Of a stretch of 64,000 nt of DNA, positions 16,246 through 24,810 are shown one piece after another. Numbering within the stretch: the first letter of the stretch is position 1; each line of letters begins with the position of its first letter. The stretch is from an uncultured bacterium (GTDB lineage: Bacteria > Bacteroidota > Bacteroidia > Bacteroidales > Bacteroidaceae). Made by a program: the position numbers and the translations under genes. The notes below the pieces were generated by a model. That model was not told where the DNA came from. It made no database searches and saw nothing but the letters and a program-made list of their open reading frames with translations. The DNA lies in the NCBI GenBank assembly GCA_905216025.1, contig CAJMSE010000004.1:104579-168578 (forward strand), given 5' to 3'.

Positions 16246-16544
16246 ATCATTAAATTCGATTTAACTGCAAAACTTCACATTAAAGTTAGCACGAAAATCA
16301 AGTATTACCGGTTAATGGCCGGCAGGCAAGAAATATCTGCCGGGCTGACACCGGATATCCTTCAGGCTGACAAGAGATATCTATAATGATTGTCACCTGG
16401 CACCGGTGACGCTCCGGGCGCAAGCCGTTCACCCATCCACTCCCATCGCTCCCACACCTTCCATCAGCCTAATATCCCCTAAACTCCTATCTCAGGCCAT
16501 GCATCAACCACTCTCCGGCCCCGCGCCCGCACCAGAAGCACACA

Positions 16545-16586
16545 ACAAAAAAAAATCCCGCAGGTCTCTTGAAGACTTGCGGGATT
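16545..16586 (-). terminator. Terminator of tRNA-Val
   Basis: AATCCCGCAAGTCT pairs with AGACCTGCGGGATT, followed by a long T run on the minus strand, starting 5 bp past the tRNA 3' end. The recQ terminator at 26471-26512 has a very similar stem (CCCGCAAGTC). Confidence 0.85.
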
Positions 16587-16591
16587 CTCCG

Positions 16592-16666
16592 TGGGCGCTG
16601 AGGGATTCGAACCCCCGACCCTCTGCTTGTAAGGCAGATGCTCTAAACCAGCTGAGCTAAGCGCCC
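16592..16666 (-). tRNA. tRNA-Val (anticodon TAC)
   Basis: The 75-nt minus-strand sequence folds as a cloverleaf: acceptor GGGCGCT/AGCGCCC with discriminator A, D arm GCTCAGCTGGTTTAGAGC, anticodon stem CTGCC/GGCAG... around loop CTTACAA (anticodon TAC), and T arm GGGGGTTCGAATCCCTC. CCA is not encoded. Confidence 0.95.
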
Positions 16667-16748
16667 TTACTTATCGTAAGCGGTTGCAAAGGTAGTGACT
16701 TTATTTCAAACCGCCAAACATTTCTCGATATTTTTTTCGTTTTCGCTC

Positions 16749-16797
16749 AAAAAAAAGGCGAAAAAGAAAAGCGGCGAAGCTCACGCTCCACCGCTTT
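16749..16797 (-). terminator. Terminator of the OmpA-family gene
   Basis: AAAGCGGTGGAGC pairs imperfectly with GCTTCGCCGCTTT, followed by TTCTTTTTCGCCTTTTTTTT on the minus strand, 30 bp past the stop. Confidence 0.75.
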
Positions 16798-16826
16798 CCA
16801 TTCTAAAAACTGTTTTTATGATTCAT

Positions 16827-17990
16827 TTATTTCAATGCCACAGTAGCGCGACGGTTGTAAGAAACCGGTGACAGTGTGTTAACACCACCTGCTGCCACAA
16901 CCTCGATGTTGTCGCGGTTAACGCCCATCTTAACGAGTTCGTTTGCAACAGTCTCTGCACGCTTCTGGCTGAGCTTCTGGTTGAAGCCTGCGCTACCAGT
17001 CTTGCTGTCTGCATAGCCAGTAACGACAATCTTAGAACCGTTTGTCTTTGCAACCTCAACGAGGTCCTTAACGTTCTGCAGATCCTTTCTTGAAGCAATC
17101 TTAGACTTGCCGATGTTGAAGAATACTGATACCGGAGCAGCAACGATTTCCTTAACGGTTGTCTGCTGTGTAGCGGGCTTCTGAGCCTCGTTCAGCATTG
17201 TCTTCAGCTTAGCATTCTCGTTCTGAGAGTCTGCGAGCTGTGCGTTGAGGGCATCGATCTGTCCCTGTGAGAGAGCGCGGATAGCGTCAACGTCCGGAGT
17301 CTTGTTCCACTTAGCCTTGCCGAGGTTGTATGTAACACCGACCTCAACCGAGAACTGATGATCCTTGTTCTTGAGCTTGTTGATGCCGCCCTTTGAAGAA
17401 CCGCCCTCTGCGATGCCGCTGAAGTCAGGCTCATAGATGCCGTAACCCAACTCGAGGTTGAGGGCAACCTTGTTGCTCAGACGGAATGTGTTGAGGATAC
17501 CGGCATTGAGGCCCATTGCGTACTTGTCATAGCTCATGTTGCGGGCTACGCCACCGCCGATATAAGGAATGAAGTTCCAAACACGTGTCTCGCTGTAACC
17601 ACAGAACATGTTGCTGAGGTTGAAGAGAACCTGCTCGTTAAGAGTCCAATACTTGTTAGCGTTGTCTTTCTTTACATCACTTGCTACCGTACGGCCCCAA
17701 ACACCGTTGAACTTCGTACGGAGACCGAGACCCGGAGTGAACCACTTACCTACGGCAACAGAGAAGCCAAGGTTGTTGCGGAATCCCTTGAAGGGGCTCT
17801 TCGACAGACCCATGCCTACTTCCTCGTTGCAGTAGAAAGCAGAACCGGCAAGGTTAGCCTGAACGAACCAATTACTCCAGAATGAGTTTGTAGAGACACT
17901 ATATTTCTCTGTCGGTACAGTCTCATTCTCCTGAGCCATGGTGGCTGCAGAAACGCCGGCGAAAGCCAGCACCATTAATAACTTTTTCAT
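16827..17990 (-). CDS. OmpA-family outer-membrane protein
   Basis: The 387-aa protein has a signal peptide (residues 1-19, ...ATMAQ), an N-terminal beta-barrel of about 210 residues ('GLGLRTKFNGVWGR', 'IPYIGGGVARN', 'VALNLELGYGIYEPDF'), a helical linker (about 228-265) and a C-terminal OmpA peptidoglycan-binding domain (about 285-385) with 'VFFNIGKSKI', 'IVVTGYADSKTGSAGFNQKLSQ' split around the diaminopimelate-binding Asp, and 'KRAETVANELVKMG'. It anchors the outer membrane to peptidoglycan. A strong promoter and terminator suggest an abundant, monocistronic product. Confidence 0.93.
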   Translation of the reverse strand: MKKLLMVLAFAGVSAATMAQENETVPTEKYSVSTNSFWSNWFVQANLAGSAFYCNEEVGMGLSKSPFKGFRNNLGFSVAVGKWFTPGLGLRTKFNGVWGRTVASDVKKDNANKYWTLNEQVLFNLSNMFCGYSETRVWNFIPYIGGGVARNMSYDKYAMGLNAGILNTFRLSNKVALNLELGYGIYEPDFSGIAEGGSSKGGINKLKNKDHQFSVEVGVTYNLGKAKWNKTPDVDAIRALSQGQIDALNAQLADSQNENAKLKTMLNEAQKPATQQTTVKEIVAAPVSVFFNIGKSKIASRKDLQNVKDLVEVAKTNGSKIVVTGYADSKTGSAGFNQKLSQKRAETVANELVKMGVNRDNIEVVAAGGVNTLSPVSYNRRATVALK

Positions 17991-18040
17991 ACCTATACTA
18001 AATTATGTTTAAACTATATGCACTTTTACCATTCGTCGTG

Positions 18041-18071
18041 CAAAAATATACATTTATTTTTTAACGGGCAA
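18041..18071 (-). promoter_or_regulatory. Promoter of the OmpA-family gene
   Basis: TTG, a 20-bp spacer and TATTTTTG on the minus strand, about 50 bp upstream of the start codon. Confidence 0.65.
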
Positions 18072-18165
18072 CTAATTATAAAGAAAAATTACGCTTTTCT
18101 TTTTTTTTATGGCTTTATTACTAATATTTTCAACCAAATGACCGCATTATGTCAATTATTTCACA

Positions 18166-19989
18166 TCAATTGAAGAATTTGCCTATCTCTGGATGAGGCA
18201 ATATCGCAGTCACTGTCTTGCCGTCGGGAGTGTAATTCACGTTAGAGCAGGCGAACAGGCTGTTGACAACCGCTTCCATCTCGCTGTTGTCGAGAATCTG
18301 GCCGTACGGGATGGCGGCGCTGCGCGCCATGCTCATCGCCAGCGACCTGTTTATGGCATCAATGGAAGTGCTGCCGCTCTCGACGGCATCAGCGACCATT
18401 CCTGTCAGCAGGACCACATAGTCGAGACCGTCGATACCGGAAGGCACACCGTTGACGGCATAGCTGTTCTGTCCCATGTCGGTGAGGTCGAAGCCCATCT
18501 TCGCCAGCTCAGGCACTATCTTCTGAAGGATTACCGTCTCTGACGGGGAGAACTGCACAATCTCGGGGAAGAGCACGCGCTGCGTGCTGCCGGCGGTACG
18601 CGACTGCATGATGCCGAGATAGCGCTCGTAGCGTATGCGGATGTCGGCACGGTGCTGGTCTATTATCATCAGCCCTGACTTCACGGCCGTCATGATATAC
18701 CGTCCCTTATATTGATAATGTGCAGGAGACTTCTCCTCGACGGTCATGTCATTGCCTGCGGTCACGGCGGGTTCCGGCTCGGGCGTGCCGAACATGTCGG
18801 TCTGCTCCGGCAGGGGCGATGCCGGCGTGTCTGTATACAGCGCATCCCAGTTCTCCGGCACGCGGGGCGCTTTCGGCGCATGGGCAAAAGGATTGTATGA
18901 GGGATTATACGAAGGTTGCGGCGGAGCCACATCCTGCATCGGGTCGAACACCGGTATGTCGGGCTTCCCCTGCGTATCGAAGTCTATCGAGGGTACCTCG
19001 CAGAACTTGCCGATGGCGTCTTTCACGGCGGCGGTGAGTATCTGCCACACGGCCTGCTCATTCTCAAACTTTATCTCGGTCTTTGTCGGGTGTATGTTGA
19101 CGTCGATATCGGCAGGGTTGATGTCGAAGTAAAGGAAGTAAGAGACGTGCATCCCCATCGGCACGAGCCTGTCGTAGGCGCTTGCCACGGCCTTATGGAA
19201 GTAGGGATGCTTCATGTAGCGCCCGTTCACGAACAGGTATTCGTGCGCTCCTTTACGGCGGGCGGCCTCGGGCTTGCACACGAATCCGCTGATGCGACAC
19301 ATGGCCGTGTCGACGTTTACGGGCAGTATTTCGTTGCTGAAGCGCTTGCCGAAGACGTCGGCAATGCGCTGGCGCAGGTTTCCGGCCCTGAGATTGAGCA
19401 GTTCCGTGCCGTTGCTGCACAGCGAGAAAGCTATCTCGGGGTATACGAGGACTATGCGCTCGAAGGCTGTCATGATGTTGTTCAGCTCGGTGGCGTTGGT
19501 CTTGAGGAACTTCCGGCGCGCCGGAACATTATAAAAAAGGTTTTCTACGGTGAAGTTGCTGCCCACGGGGCACGACACGGGCTCCTGCCCGGTGACCTTC
19601 GAACCGGCTATGGATATGGCCGTGCCTATCTCGTTTCCCTCGAGCCGCGTGCGCAGCTCGACCTTGGCGACGGCTGCGATGGAGGCCAGCGCCTCGCCGC
19701 GGAATCCCATGGTGCGCAGTGCGAACAGGTCGTCGGCCTTGCGTATCTTCGACGTGGCGTGCCGCTCGAAGGCGAGACGGGCATCGGTATCCGACATGCC
19801 CCGACCGTCGTCGATGACCTGGATGGCCGTGCGGCCGGCATCGGTGACAAGCACCTTGATGGTGTGCGCCCCCGCGTCGACGGCGTTCTCCACAAGTTCC
19901 TTTATCACGGAGGCGGGGCGCTGTATCACCTCGCCTGCCGCAATCTGGTTGGCCACCGCATCGGGCAGCAGTTGTATTACATCACTCAT
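18166..19989 (-). CDS. mutL: DNA mismatch repair protein MutL
   Basis: MutL links mismatch recognition by MutS to strand removal. ATG 19989 (MSDVIQLLPDAVANQIAAGE) is chosen over 20049 because homologues begin here and it clears the upstream gene. The GHKL ATPase motifs are present: 'ELVENAVDAGA', 'DDGRGM', 'TMGFRGEALASIAAV'. After a variable linker (about 335-420), the C-terminal dimer domain has 'DQHRADIRIRYER' where endonuclease-type MutLs have DQHAxxExxxxE, and 'YTPDGK' in place of a Zn-binding CPHGRP. Nicking activity is therefore doubtful. It is the last gene of a six-gene run starting with guaB. Confidence 0.95.
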   Translation of the reverse strand: MSDVIQLLPDAVANQIAAGEVIQRPASVIKELVENAVDAGAHTIKVLVTDAGRTAIQVIDDGRGMSDTDARLAFERHATSKIRKADDLFALRTMGFRGEALASIAAVAKVELRTRLEGNEIGTAISIAGSKVTGQEPVSCPVGSNFTVENLFYNVPARRKFLKTNATELNNIMTAFERIVLVYPEIAFSLCSNGTELLNLRAGNLRQRIADVFGKRFSNEILPVNVDTAMCRISGFVCKPEAARRKGAHEYLFVNGRYMKHPYFHKAVASAYDRLVPMGMHVSYFLYFDINPADIDVNIHPTKTEIKFENEQAVWQILTAAVKDAIGKFCEVPSIDFDTQGKPDIPVFDPMQDVAPPQPSYNPSYNPFAHAPKAPRVPENWDALYTDTPASPLPEQTDMFGTPEPEPAVTAGNDMTVEEKSPAHYQYKGRYIMTAVKSGLMIIDQHRADIRIRYERYLGIMQSRTAGSTQRVLFPEIVQFSPSETVILQKIVPELAKMGFDLTDMGQNSYAVNGVPSGIDGLDYVVLLTGMVADAVESGSTSIDAINRSLAMSMARSAAIPYGQILDNSEMEAVVNSLFACSNVNYTPDGKTVTAILPHPEIGKFFN

Positions 19990-20018
19990 TGCAGTAAAAT
20001 CGTTTTGTGGTGCGGCGG

Positions 20019-20306
20019 TCACATACCCGCCACTAAGAAATAAAGGCATGCAAGCAGGGCCGCGACCAGCAGCACCACCCGCAGCGGCAGGGCCGAAGTC
20101 CCTGAAAAGGCGGTGCTCCGGCGGCCATGCCTGAGCCGGCCGGTGAACTCTCCATGCAGCGTATCGGCGGCATCACCGTCTGGCGGGATGGTGCCAAGTT
20201 CGCGCCTGGCCCGCTTCTCGATGGCCTCGAGACGTTCGCTGCGCTCGTCTGTGTAAATCATCCTGTGACAGAAAGGGCGGGGGCGGCGGTTGCAGAACAG
20301 GCTCAT
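20019..20306 (-). CDS. Small membrane protein, unknown function
   Basis: The 95-aa product has an Arg/Glu-rich cytoplasmic-type N-terminus (residues 1-70, including 'DERSERLEAIEKRARREL') and a single C-terminal membrane helix (about 74-94, 'LRVVLLVAALLACLYFLVAG'). The ATG overlaps the stop of the OstA-like gene by 4 bp (ATGA), and mutL starts 29 bp after its stop, so it is probably a real operon member. I do not recognise the family. Confidence 0.7.
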   Translation of the reverse strand: MSLFCNRRPRPFCHRMIYTDERSERLEAIEKRARRELGTIPPDGDAADTLHGEFTGRLRHGRRSTAFSGTSALPLRVVLLVAALLACLYFLVAGM

Positions 20307-21988
20307 GGCTGCATCCCGTCTTCGGAAGAGCCGAGCCGGCGCACCGGTGCCTCCCTCCGTTTCACCTCCTTCAGTTCCGTGCCGCTCTTCTTTCCGCGCC
20401 AGTTAAAGATGTCGTCCTTGTCCAGCGGCCGCACATAGTCGAACCATGCGTAGCTCGGCAGGTATTTCTTCTCCGGCGGAATCTGCGTCATCGGGTACAT
20501 CACACCGTTGGCCTTCGGGGTCCATATACGCTTCATCTTCCTGTTCTCTATGAACATCCGGAGCCTCGTGGTCTCGAGATAGTTCATCGCTATCAGCGTG
20601 CTGTCGCTGTCGTCGATGGGATGATAGATGGCGAGCACGTTCTCGCTGGCCTCGGCCTCGCTTATCTCGCCCTTGTCGAAATAGGCGAACATCTCTTTGG
20701 AGGATATCTGGTTGAAGTGCACCGAGTCGAACATCTGCTCCACGGAGAGTGCCTGGTTTATGACGTGCGCGCGGTCGATGGTCGAATCGCGCATATATAT
20801 CTTGATGACTTCGCCGAGCAACTGCTGGCTGCCGTTCCACACGATGGGGTCGCGGTACATCGTCATACACGAGTCCTGACTGTTGTATACGAGCGAGTCG
20901 CACACCGCCTGGACGTCTATCCGGTAGGCCCTCACCTTATTATATGCGTGCACCTTGCGGTATACCGAGTCGGTATTTATATTATATGTGTAAATCCGGA
21001 ACGTGTCGGCATGCATGTATAGGGAGTCGCGCTGCGAGAAGTCTATGGCCACGGCCCTCTTCGTTGCCATGCCGGTGCCGGTCTGCTCGTCATACCATCC
21101 GTAGTCGCAGAGCAGGCGGTTCCTGTTCACAGTGTCGGTGTACACCACGTTGCCGAAAGCCTCGCTGTAGCCCTTGCTGCTGTCGTAGTATACGCTGTCA
21201 CCGACGATTATCTTCCCGTTGTCGCTCACCTCGGAACGTCCGAACAGCCGGGAGACTTCGCGCTTCGTGTCGTAATAGCCGTCTTCGGTGTATACCTTGC
21301 TCGTGCCGGATGTAATGTGGGATGGTCCCACGGCATGGGCCACCGACGTGCCGGTGTCGTAGTAGAGTGTGTCGGAGGTGAGATAGAAGTTGTTTCCCTT
21401 CAGCCGGACGTCGTAGTTGAACACGGCCTGGCGCGTGTCGGTGTGGTATTCGCCCCAGTCTGACGTCAGCGTGCTGCCGCCATCGACGAGCTTTCCGCCT
21501 TCGAAGAAATATCCGGTGTTGTATAGCCTGTCGTAGTTCAGGCTGTCGGTATACAGCGTCGAGTTTCTGTTTTTCAGCACCACGTTATAGCGTGCCTCGG
21601 CCATCTGCTCGTTGCCGTCGTAGAAAGCGTAGTCGCTGAAGAGCGACAGGGTGTCGCCCTGATACATGCGTACGTGGCCGAAGGCCTCGAACGAGTTGGA
21701 CGCCTCGTAGAAATGCGCGCTGTCGCAGTACATCGTGGCGCCCTTATGCCTGAACTTCACGCTGCCGTTGAGAATCTGCGCGTCGGGATTCTTCATCATG
21801 TCGTAGTGCAGCACGTCGGCGTGGTCGAGGTATACGCGGTCGTCTTCGGTGCGCGGCTGCGTGCGGCGCTGCCGTCCCTTGGGTGCGCGCATCGACTGCA
21901 CCACGCATAGCCCAAACAGGCATAGAGCCACCGCGACGGTGATTCTATGCCCGCTTAAAATTCGTTTCGCTATGGTTCCTATCGTCAT
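20303..21988 (-). CDS. OstA-like (LptA/LptD N-terminal-like) envelope protein
   Basis: The 561-aa protein has an N-terminal membrane segment (about 15-32, 'ITVAVALCLFGLCVVQS') and a long beta-jellyroll stretch with the recurring OstA pattern ('DADVLHYD'-type starts, 'GNVKF/GHVRMYQGDTLSLFSDYAFYDG', 'TLYTDSLNYDR', 'NFYLTSDTLYYDTGT', 'KIIVGDSVYYDSSKGYSEAFGNVV'). In this family the jellyroll carries lipopolysaccharide across the periplasm. It overlaps the SurA-like gene upstream by 4 bp, and LptB is encoded separately at 32311. Together they suggest LPS export. Confidence 0.8.
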   Translation of the reverse strand: MTIGTIAKRILSGHRITVAVALCLFGLCVVQSMRAPKGRQRRTQPRTEDDRVYLDHADVLHYDMMKNPDAQILNGSVKFRHKGATMYCDSAHFYEASNSFEAFGHVRMYQGDTLSLFSDYAFYDGNEQMAEARYNVVLKNRNSTLYTDSLNYDRLYNTGYFFEGGKLVDGGSTLTSDWGEYHTDTRQAVFNYDVRLKGNNFYLTSDTLYYDTGTSVAHAVGPSHITSGTSKVYTEDGYYDTKREVSRLFGRSEVSDNGKIIVGDSVYYDSSKGYSEAFGNVVYTDTVNRNRLLCDYGWYDEQTGTGMATKRAVAIDFSQRDSLYMHADTFRIYTYNINTDSVYRKVHAYNKVRAYRIDVQAVCDSLVYNSQDSCMTMYRDPIVWNGSQQLLGEVIKIYMRDSTIDRAHVINQALSVEQMFDSVHFNQISSKEMFAYFDKGEISEAEASENVLAIYHPIDDSDSTLIAMNYLETTRLRMFIENRKMKRIWTPKANGVMYPMTQIPPEKKYLPSYAWFDYVRPLDKDDIFNWRGKKSGTELKEVKRREAPVRRLGSSEDGMQP

Positions 21989-23382
21989 TTAATCCAACCT
22001 TGATATTCGAAATCGCAGTTTCTGTACTTTTCGTTGACCCTCACATAGGTCTTGCTGATCTTGTCCGTCAGCCAGCTGCGCAGCTTTTCCTCCCTGCGCA
22101 CTGAGAGGACAAGGTCTTTCATCACCTGGAAGTCTTCGGTGATACGTGCCTTGTGACCGTCGACGCGGTTCTTCAGCTTGACCATCGCACACACCGTCTT
22201 GCCGCGGTTGTTTATCATGCGGAAGGGTTCGGAGATGCTGCCGACGCTCATCGTATCGACCACACGGCCTATCTCAGGCGGCAGGTCCTCCATGCGGAAC
22301 CTCGAGGTGTGCAGTCCGCCCTCTGTCACATTGGACATAAGGCCGTGGTTGCTGCGCGTGTCCTTGTCGTCGGAGATTACCGATGCGGCCTGCTCGAAGG
22401 TGAACGTGCCGGCCAGCATGTCGTTCCTTATCGAGTCGAGACGGAGCATCATGTTGCCGATAGACTCCTCAGAGACGATGGGCTTGCGCAGGATATGGCG
22501 CACCTTTATCTTGTCTCCGCGCTTGTCGATGAGCTGTATGATGTGATAACCGAACTCCGACTCCACCACTTTCGATATCTTCTTCGGGTCGGTGAGGTTG
22601 AAGGCCACTGCCGCGAATGCCGGGTCGAACGTGAGCCGGCCGGCGTAGTCGAGCTCTCCGCCACGGCGTGCGCTTCCCGGGTCTTCGGAGTAGAGGCGTG
22701 CCAGCGTCGAGAACGACGATTCGCCCTTGTTGATGCGGTCGGTATACTCGCGCAGCTCGTTCTTCACGCGGTTTATCTCTTCCTGCTCTATCCTCGGCGT
22801 CTGGGTGATGATCTGCACCTCTACCTCGGTGGGCACGAAGGGGATGCTGTCTTCAGGAAGGTCCTTGAAGTAGCGGCGCACCTCTGCCGGAGACACCTTC
22901 ACATCTTTCACGAGATGCTCGCGCATGCGCTCTATTATCAGCCGGTCGCGGCAGGGGTCGTGCATCTCGGCGCGCAGCTGTGTGATGCTTGCCTTCTTAT
23001 ACTCCTCCAGCTTCTCCCGCGAACCTATCTGACTTATCCAGAACTCTATGTAGCGGTCGATGGATGCCGACACCTCGCTCTCCGTGACCTCGATACTGTC
23101 TATCGCTGCCTGATGAAGAAACAGCTTCTGCACGGCGAGCTGCTCGGGCACGACGCAGTCGGGATCTTTTGTCCATCGCGTGCCCTCCTCCTGCATCTGC
23201 TGCCGCATCGTCTCCACGTCAGACCTGAGTATGGCTTCGTCGCCTACCACCCATACCACCTCGTCGACCACGTTACGGCCGTCGGCATCGTTCTGTGCCG
23301 ATGCGCCCGCCGGGGCGAGTGCCAGCACGGCCAGCAGCAGGCCGCATATATTGTTCTTTCTCTTCATCAGTTGTTGTTTCAA
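21985..23382 (-). CDS. SurA-like periplasmic peptidyl-prolyl isomerase
   Basis: Signal peptide (residues 1-29, ...GASAQ), then a SurA N-like chaperone region with 'VDEVVWVVGDEAILRSDVE', then two parvulin domains. The first (about 170-275) has 'FSTLARLYSEDPGSARRGGELDYAGR' split by 'LTFDPAFAAVAF' and 'SEFGYHIIQLIDKRG'. The second (about 285-385) is more divergent. It would assist folding of outer-membrane proteins such as the barrel proteins encoded nearby. 465 aa is typical. It overlaps both neighbours by 4 bp. Confidence 0.9.
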   Translation of the reverse strand: MKQQLMKRKNNICGLLLAVLALAPAGASAQNDADGRNVVDEVVWVVGDEAILRSDVETMRQQMQEEGTRWTKDPDCVVPEQLAVQKLFLHQAAIDSIEVTESEVSASIDRYIEFWISQIGSREKLEEYKKASITQLRAEMHDPCRDRLIIERMREHLVKDVKVSPAEVRRYFKDLPEDSIPFVPTEVEVQIITQTPRIEQEEINRVKNELREYTDRINKGESSFSTLARLYSEDPGSARRGGELDYAGRLTFDPAFAAVAFNLTDPKKISKVVESEFGYHIIQLIDKRGDKIKVRHILRKPIVSEESIGNMMLRLDSIRNDMLAGTFTFEQAASVISDDKDTRSNHGLMSNVTEGGLHTSRFRMEDLPPEIGRVVDTMSVGSISEPFRMINNRGKTVCAMVKLKNRVDGHKARITEDFQVMKDLVLSVRREEKLRSWLTDKISKTYVRVNEKYRNCDFEYQGWIK

Positions 23383-24800
23383 TGGTTATTTACTGTCTTC
23401 AGCACGTCACGGTCTACCGTCACGGCATACTTCCGGCGCAGTTCGGCCACCCACTCTTTCTCGAGCGCGTCCTGATAGTCGGCAACGACGAGACCGCGCA
23501 CGTCGGTATAGTCTTCCGGCCCGTTCTTGAGCACCTTGCCGTATGTAGCGTCGATGGGATAGTCTTTCACTGCCACCACGGCGGTGTCTTTCTTGAACAC
23601 CTCGCGGTCTACGAGGGCGTTGTCGCCCTGCTTGAAGATTCCCTTCTCCACGCGGATGCGGATGACGGAGTCGTTGTTGAACGTCGTGCGCAAGGCCTCG
23701 GCCCAGTCGCCGAAAGCGAGCTTCTTCACGCAGTTCCTCACTGCCTTCACGTCGGACTTGGTCTTGACGTGGTATGCCATGCCCTTGAAACGCGGGGCGT
23801 CCCATGCATACTTCTTCCTGTTCTTCTCGAAGTATGCCTTCAGCCCCTCTTCGTCCTTGGCGGCCTTGTCCCATACGAGACGGTTGCATATCTCATACAT
23901 CAGCAGTCCGTCGTGATACTCGCGTATGAGGTTTTCCATCTCGGGATCGGCGGCACGCAGCGAGTCGGCCCTGCGGGTCATCAGCTCTTCCTTCGAGAGC
24001 GATGCCATCCGGGCGAGGGTGTCTATCTTGCGGTCGATGATCTTCTCGCGCAGCTTGCGCTGCTCGATGAAGGTGAGGATGTTCGTCTTCAGCGAGTCGA
24101 ACGGCTCGAGCTGCTTGCGGCCCTTCAGCTTCACGATATGGTAGCCGGCGGGCGAGAGGAACGGCGCGCTCATCTCTCCCTCGCCGAGCGCGAAGGCCAC
24201 ATCCTCAAACTCCTTGAGGGTCTGGTTGCGGCTTATCCACGGCAGTTCTCCGCCGGTGCGGGCCGTGCCTGGGTCCTGCGAGAGGCGTCCGGCCAGCTCG
24301 GCAAAGTCGGCACCGCCCTTCAGCGCTCCGTAGATGGAGTCGATGCGGGCCTTGGCCTTGTCAATGTCGGCCTGCGGAGCCTTCTGCGGCACGTGCAGGA
24401 AGATGTGCGCCACGTGTATCAGTCCGTCCGGACCGATGTTCGCCTTGGTCTTGTTGTATATGTCCAGCGCCTCGGCTTCAACGTCCGCCTCCGTTATCAG
24501 CGTGGGGCGCACCTGCTGGTCGCGGTACTGCGCAAACTCCTTCTTGAACGACGTCAGCGTGTCGAGACGTGCGTCGAGAGCCGCCGCCACCTTCAGCTTG
24601 TAGTTGATGAAGAGGTCGACATACTCGTCGACCGTCTTCTTGTCTATCACTCCGCCGGTGTTGTTCTTATTGTAAGAATACTCGAACTCCGAGCGCTGCA
24701 CGGGCTGGCCGTTGATGGTCATCACCGTGGGGTCGTTCTGTGCTGATGCCGTTCCCGCCGCCATGAGCAGCGCGGCAATCATCGTCTTTATCTTTCCCAT
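23379..24800 (-). CDS. Second SurA/PpiC-like peptidyl-prolyl isomerase
   Basis: This 473-aa secreted protein has a signal peptide (residues 1-20, ...GTASAQ), a helical N-terminal chaperone region ('INGQPVQRSEFEYSYNKN'), one clear parvulin domain (about 125-230: 'IHVAHIFLHVPQ', 'FAELAGRLSQDPGTARTGGE', 'SPAGYHIVKLKGRK') and a long helical C-terminal region. Two isomerase genes side by side imply divided roles in outer-membrane protein folding. It starts 10 bp after guaB. Confidence 0.9.
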   Translation of the reverse strand: MGKIKTMIAALLMAAGTASAQNDPTVMTINGQPVQRSEFEYSYNKNNTGGVIDKKTVDEYVDLFINYKLKVAAALDARLDTLTSFKKEFAQYRDQQVRPTLITEADVEAEALDIYNKTKANIGPDGLIHVAHIFLHVPQKAPQADIDKAKARIDSIYGALKGGADFAELAGRLSQDPGTARTGGELPWISRNQTLKEFEDVAFALGEGEMSAPFLSPAGYHIVKLKGRKQLEPFDSLKTNILTFIEQRKLREKIIDRKIDTLARMASLSKEELMTRRADSLRAADPEMENLIREYHDGLLMYEICNRLVWDKAAKDEEGLKAYFEKNRKKYAWDAPRFKGMAYHVKTKSDVKAVRNCVKKLAFGDWAEALRTTFNNDSVIRIRVEKGIFKQGDNALVDREVFKKDTAVVAVKDYPIDATYGKVLKNGPEDYTDVRGLVVADYQDALEKEWVAELRRKYAVTVDRDVLKTVNNH

Positions 24801-24810
24801 ATAGTCATTG

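Noticed and set aside
16406..16660. 84-aa plus-strand frame
   Set aside because: It runs antisense through the tRNA-Val gene and its terminator.
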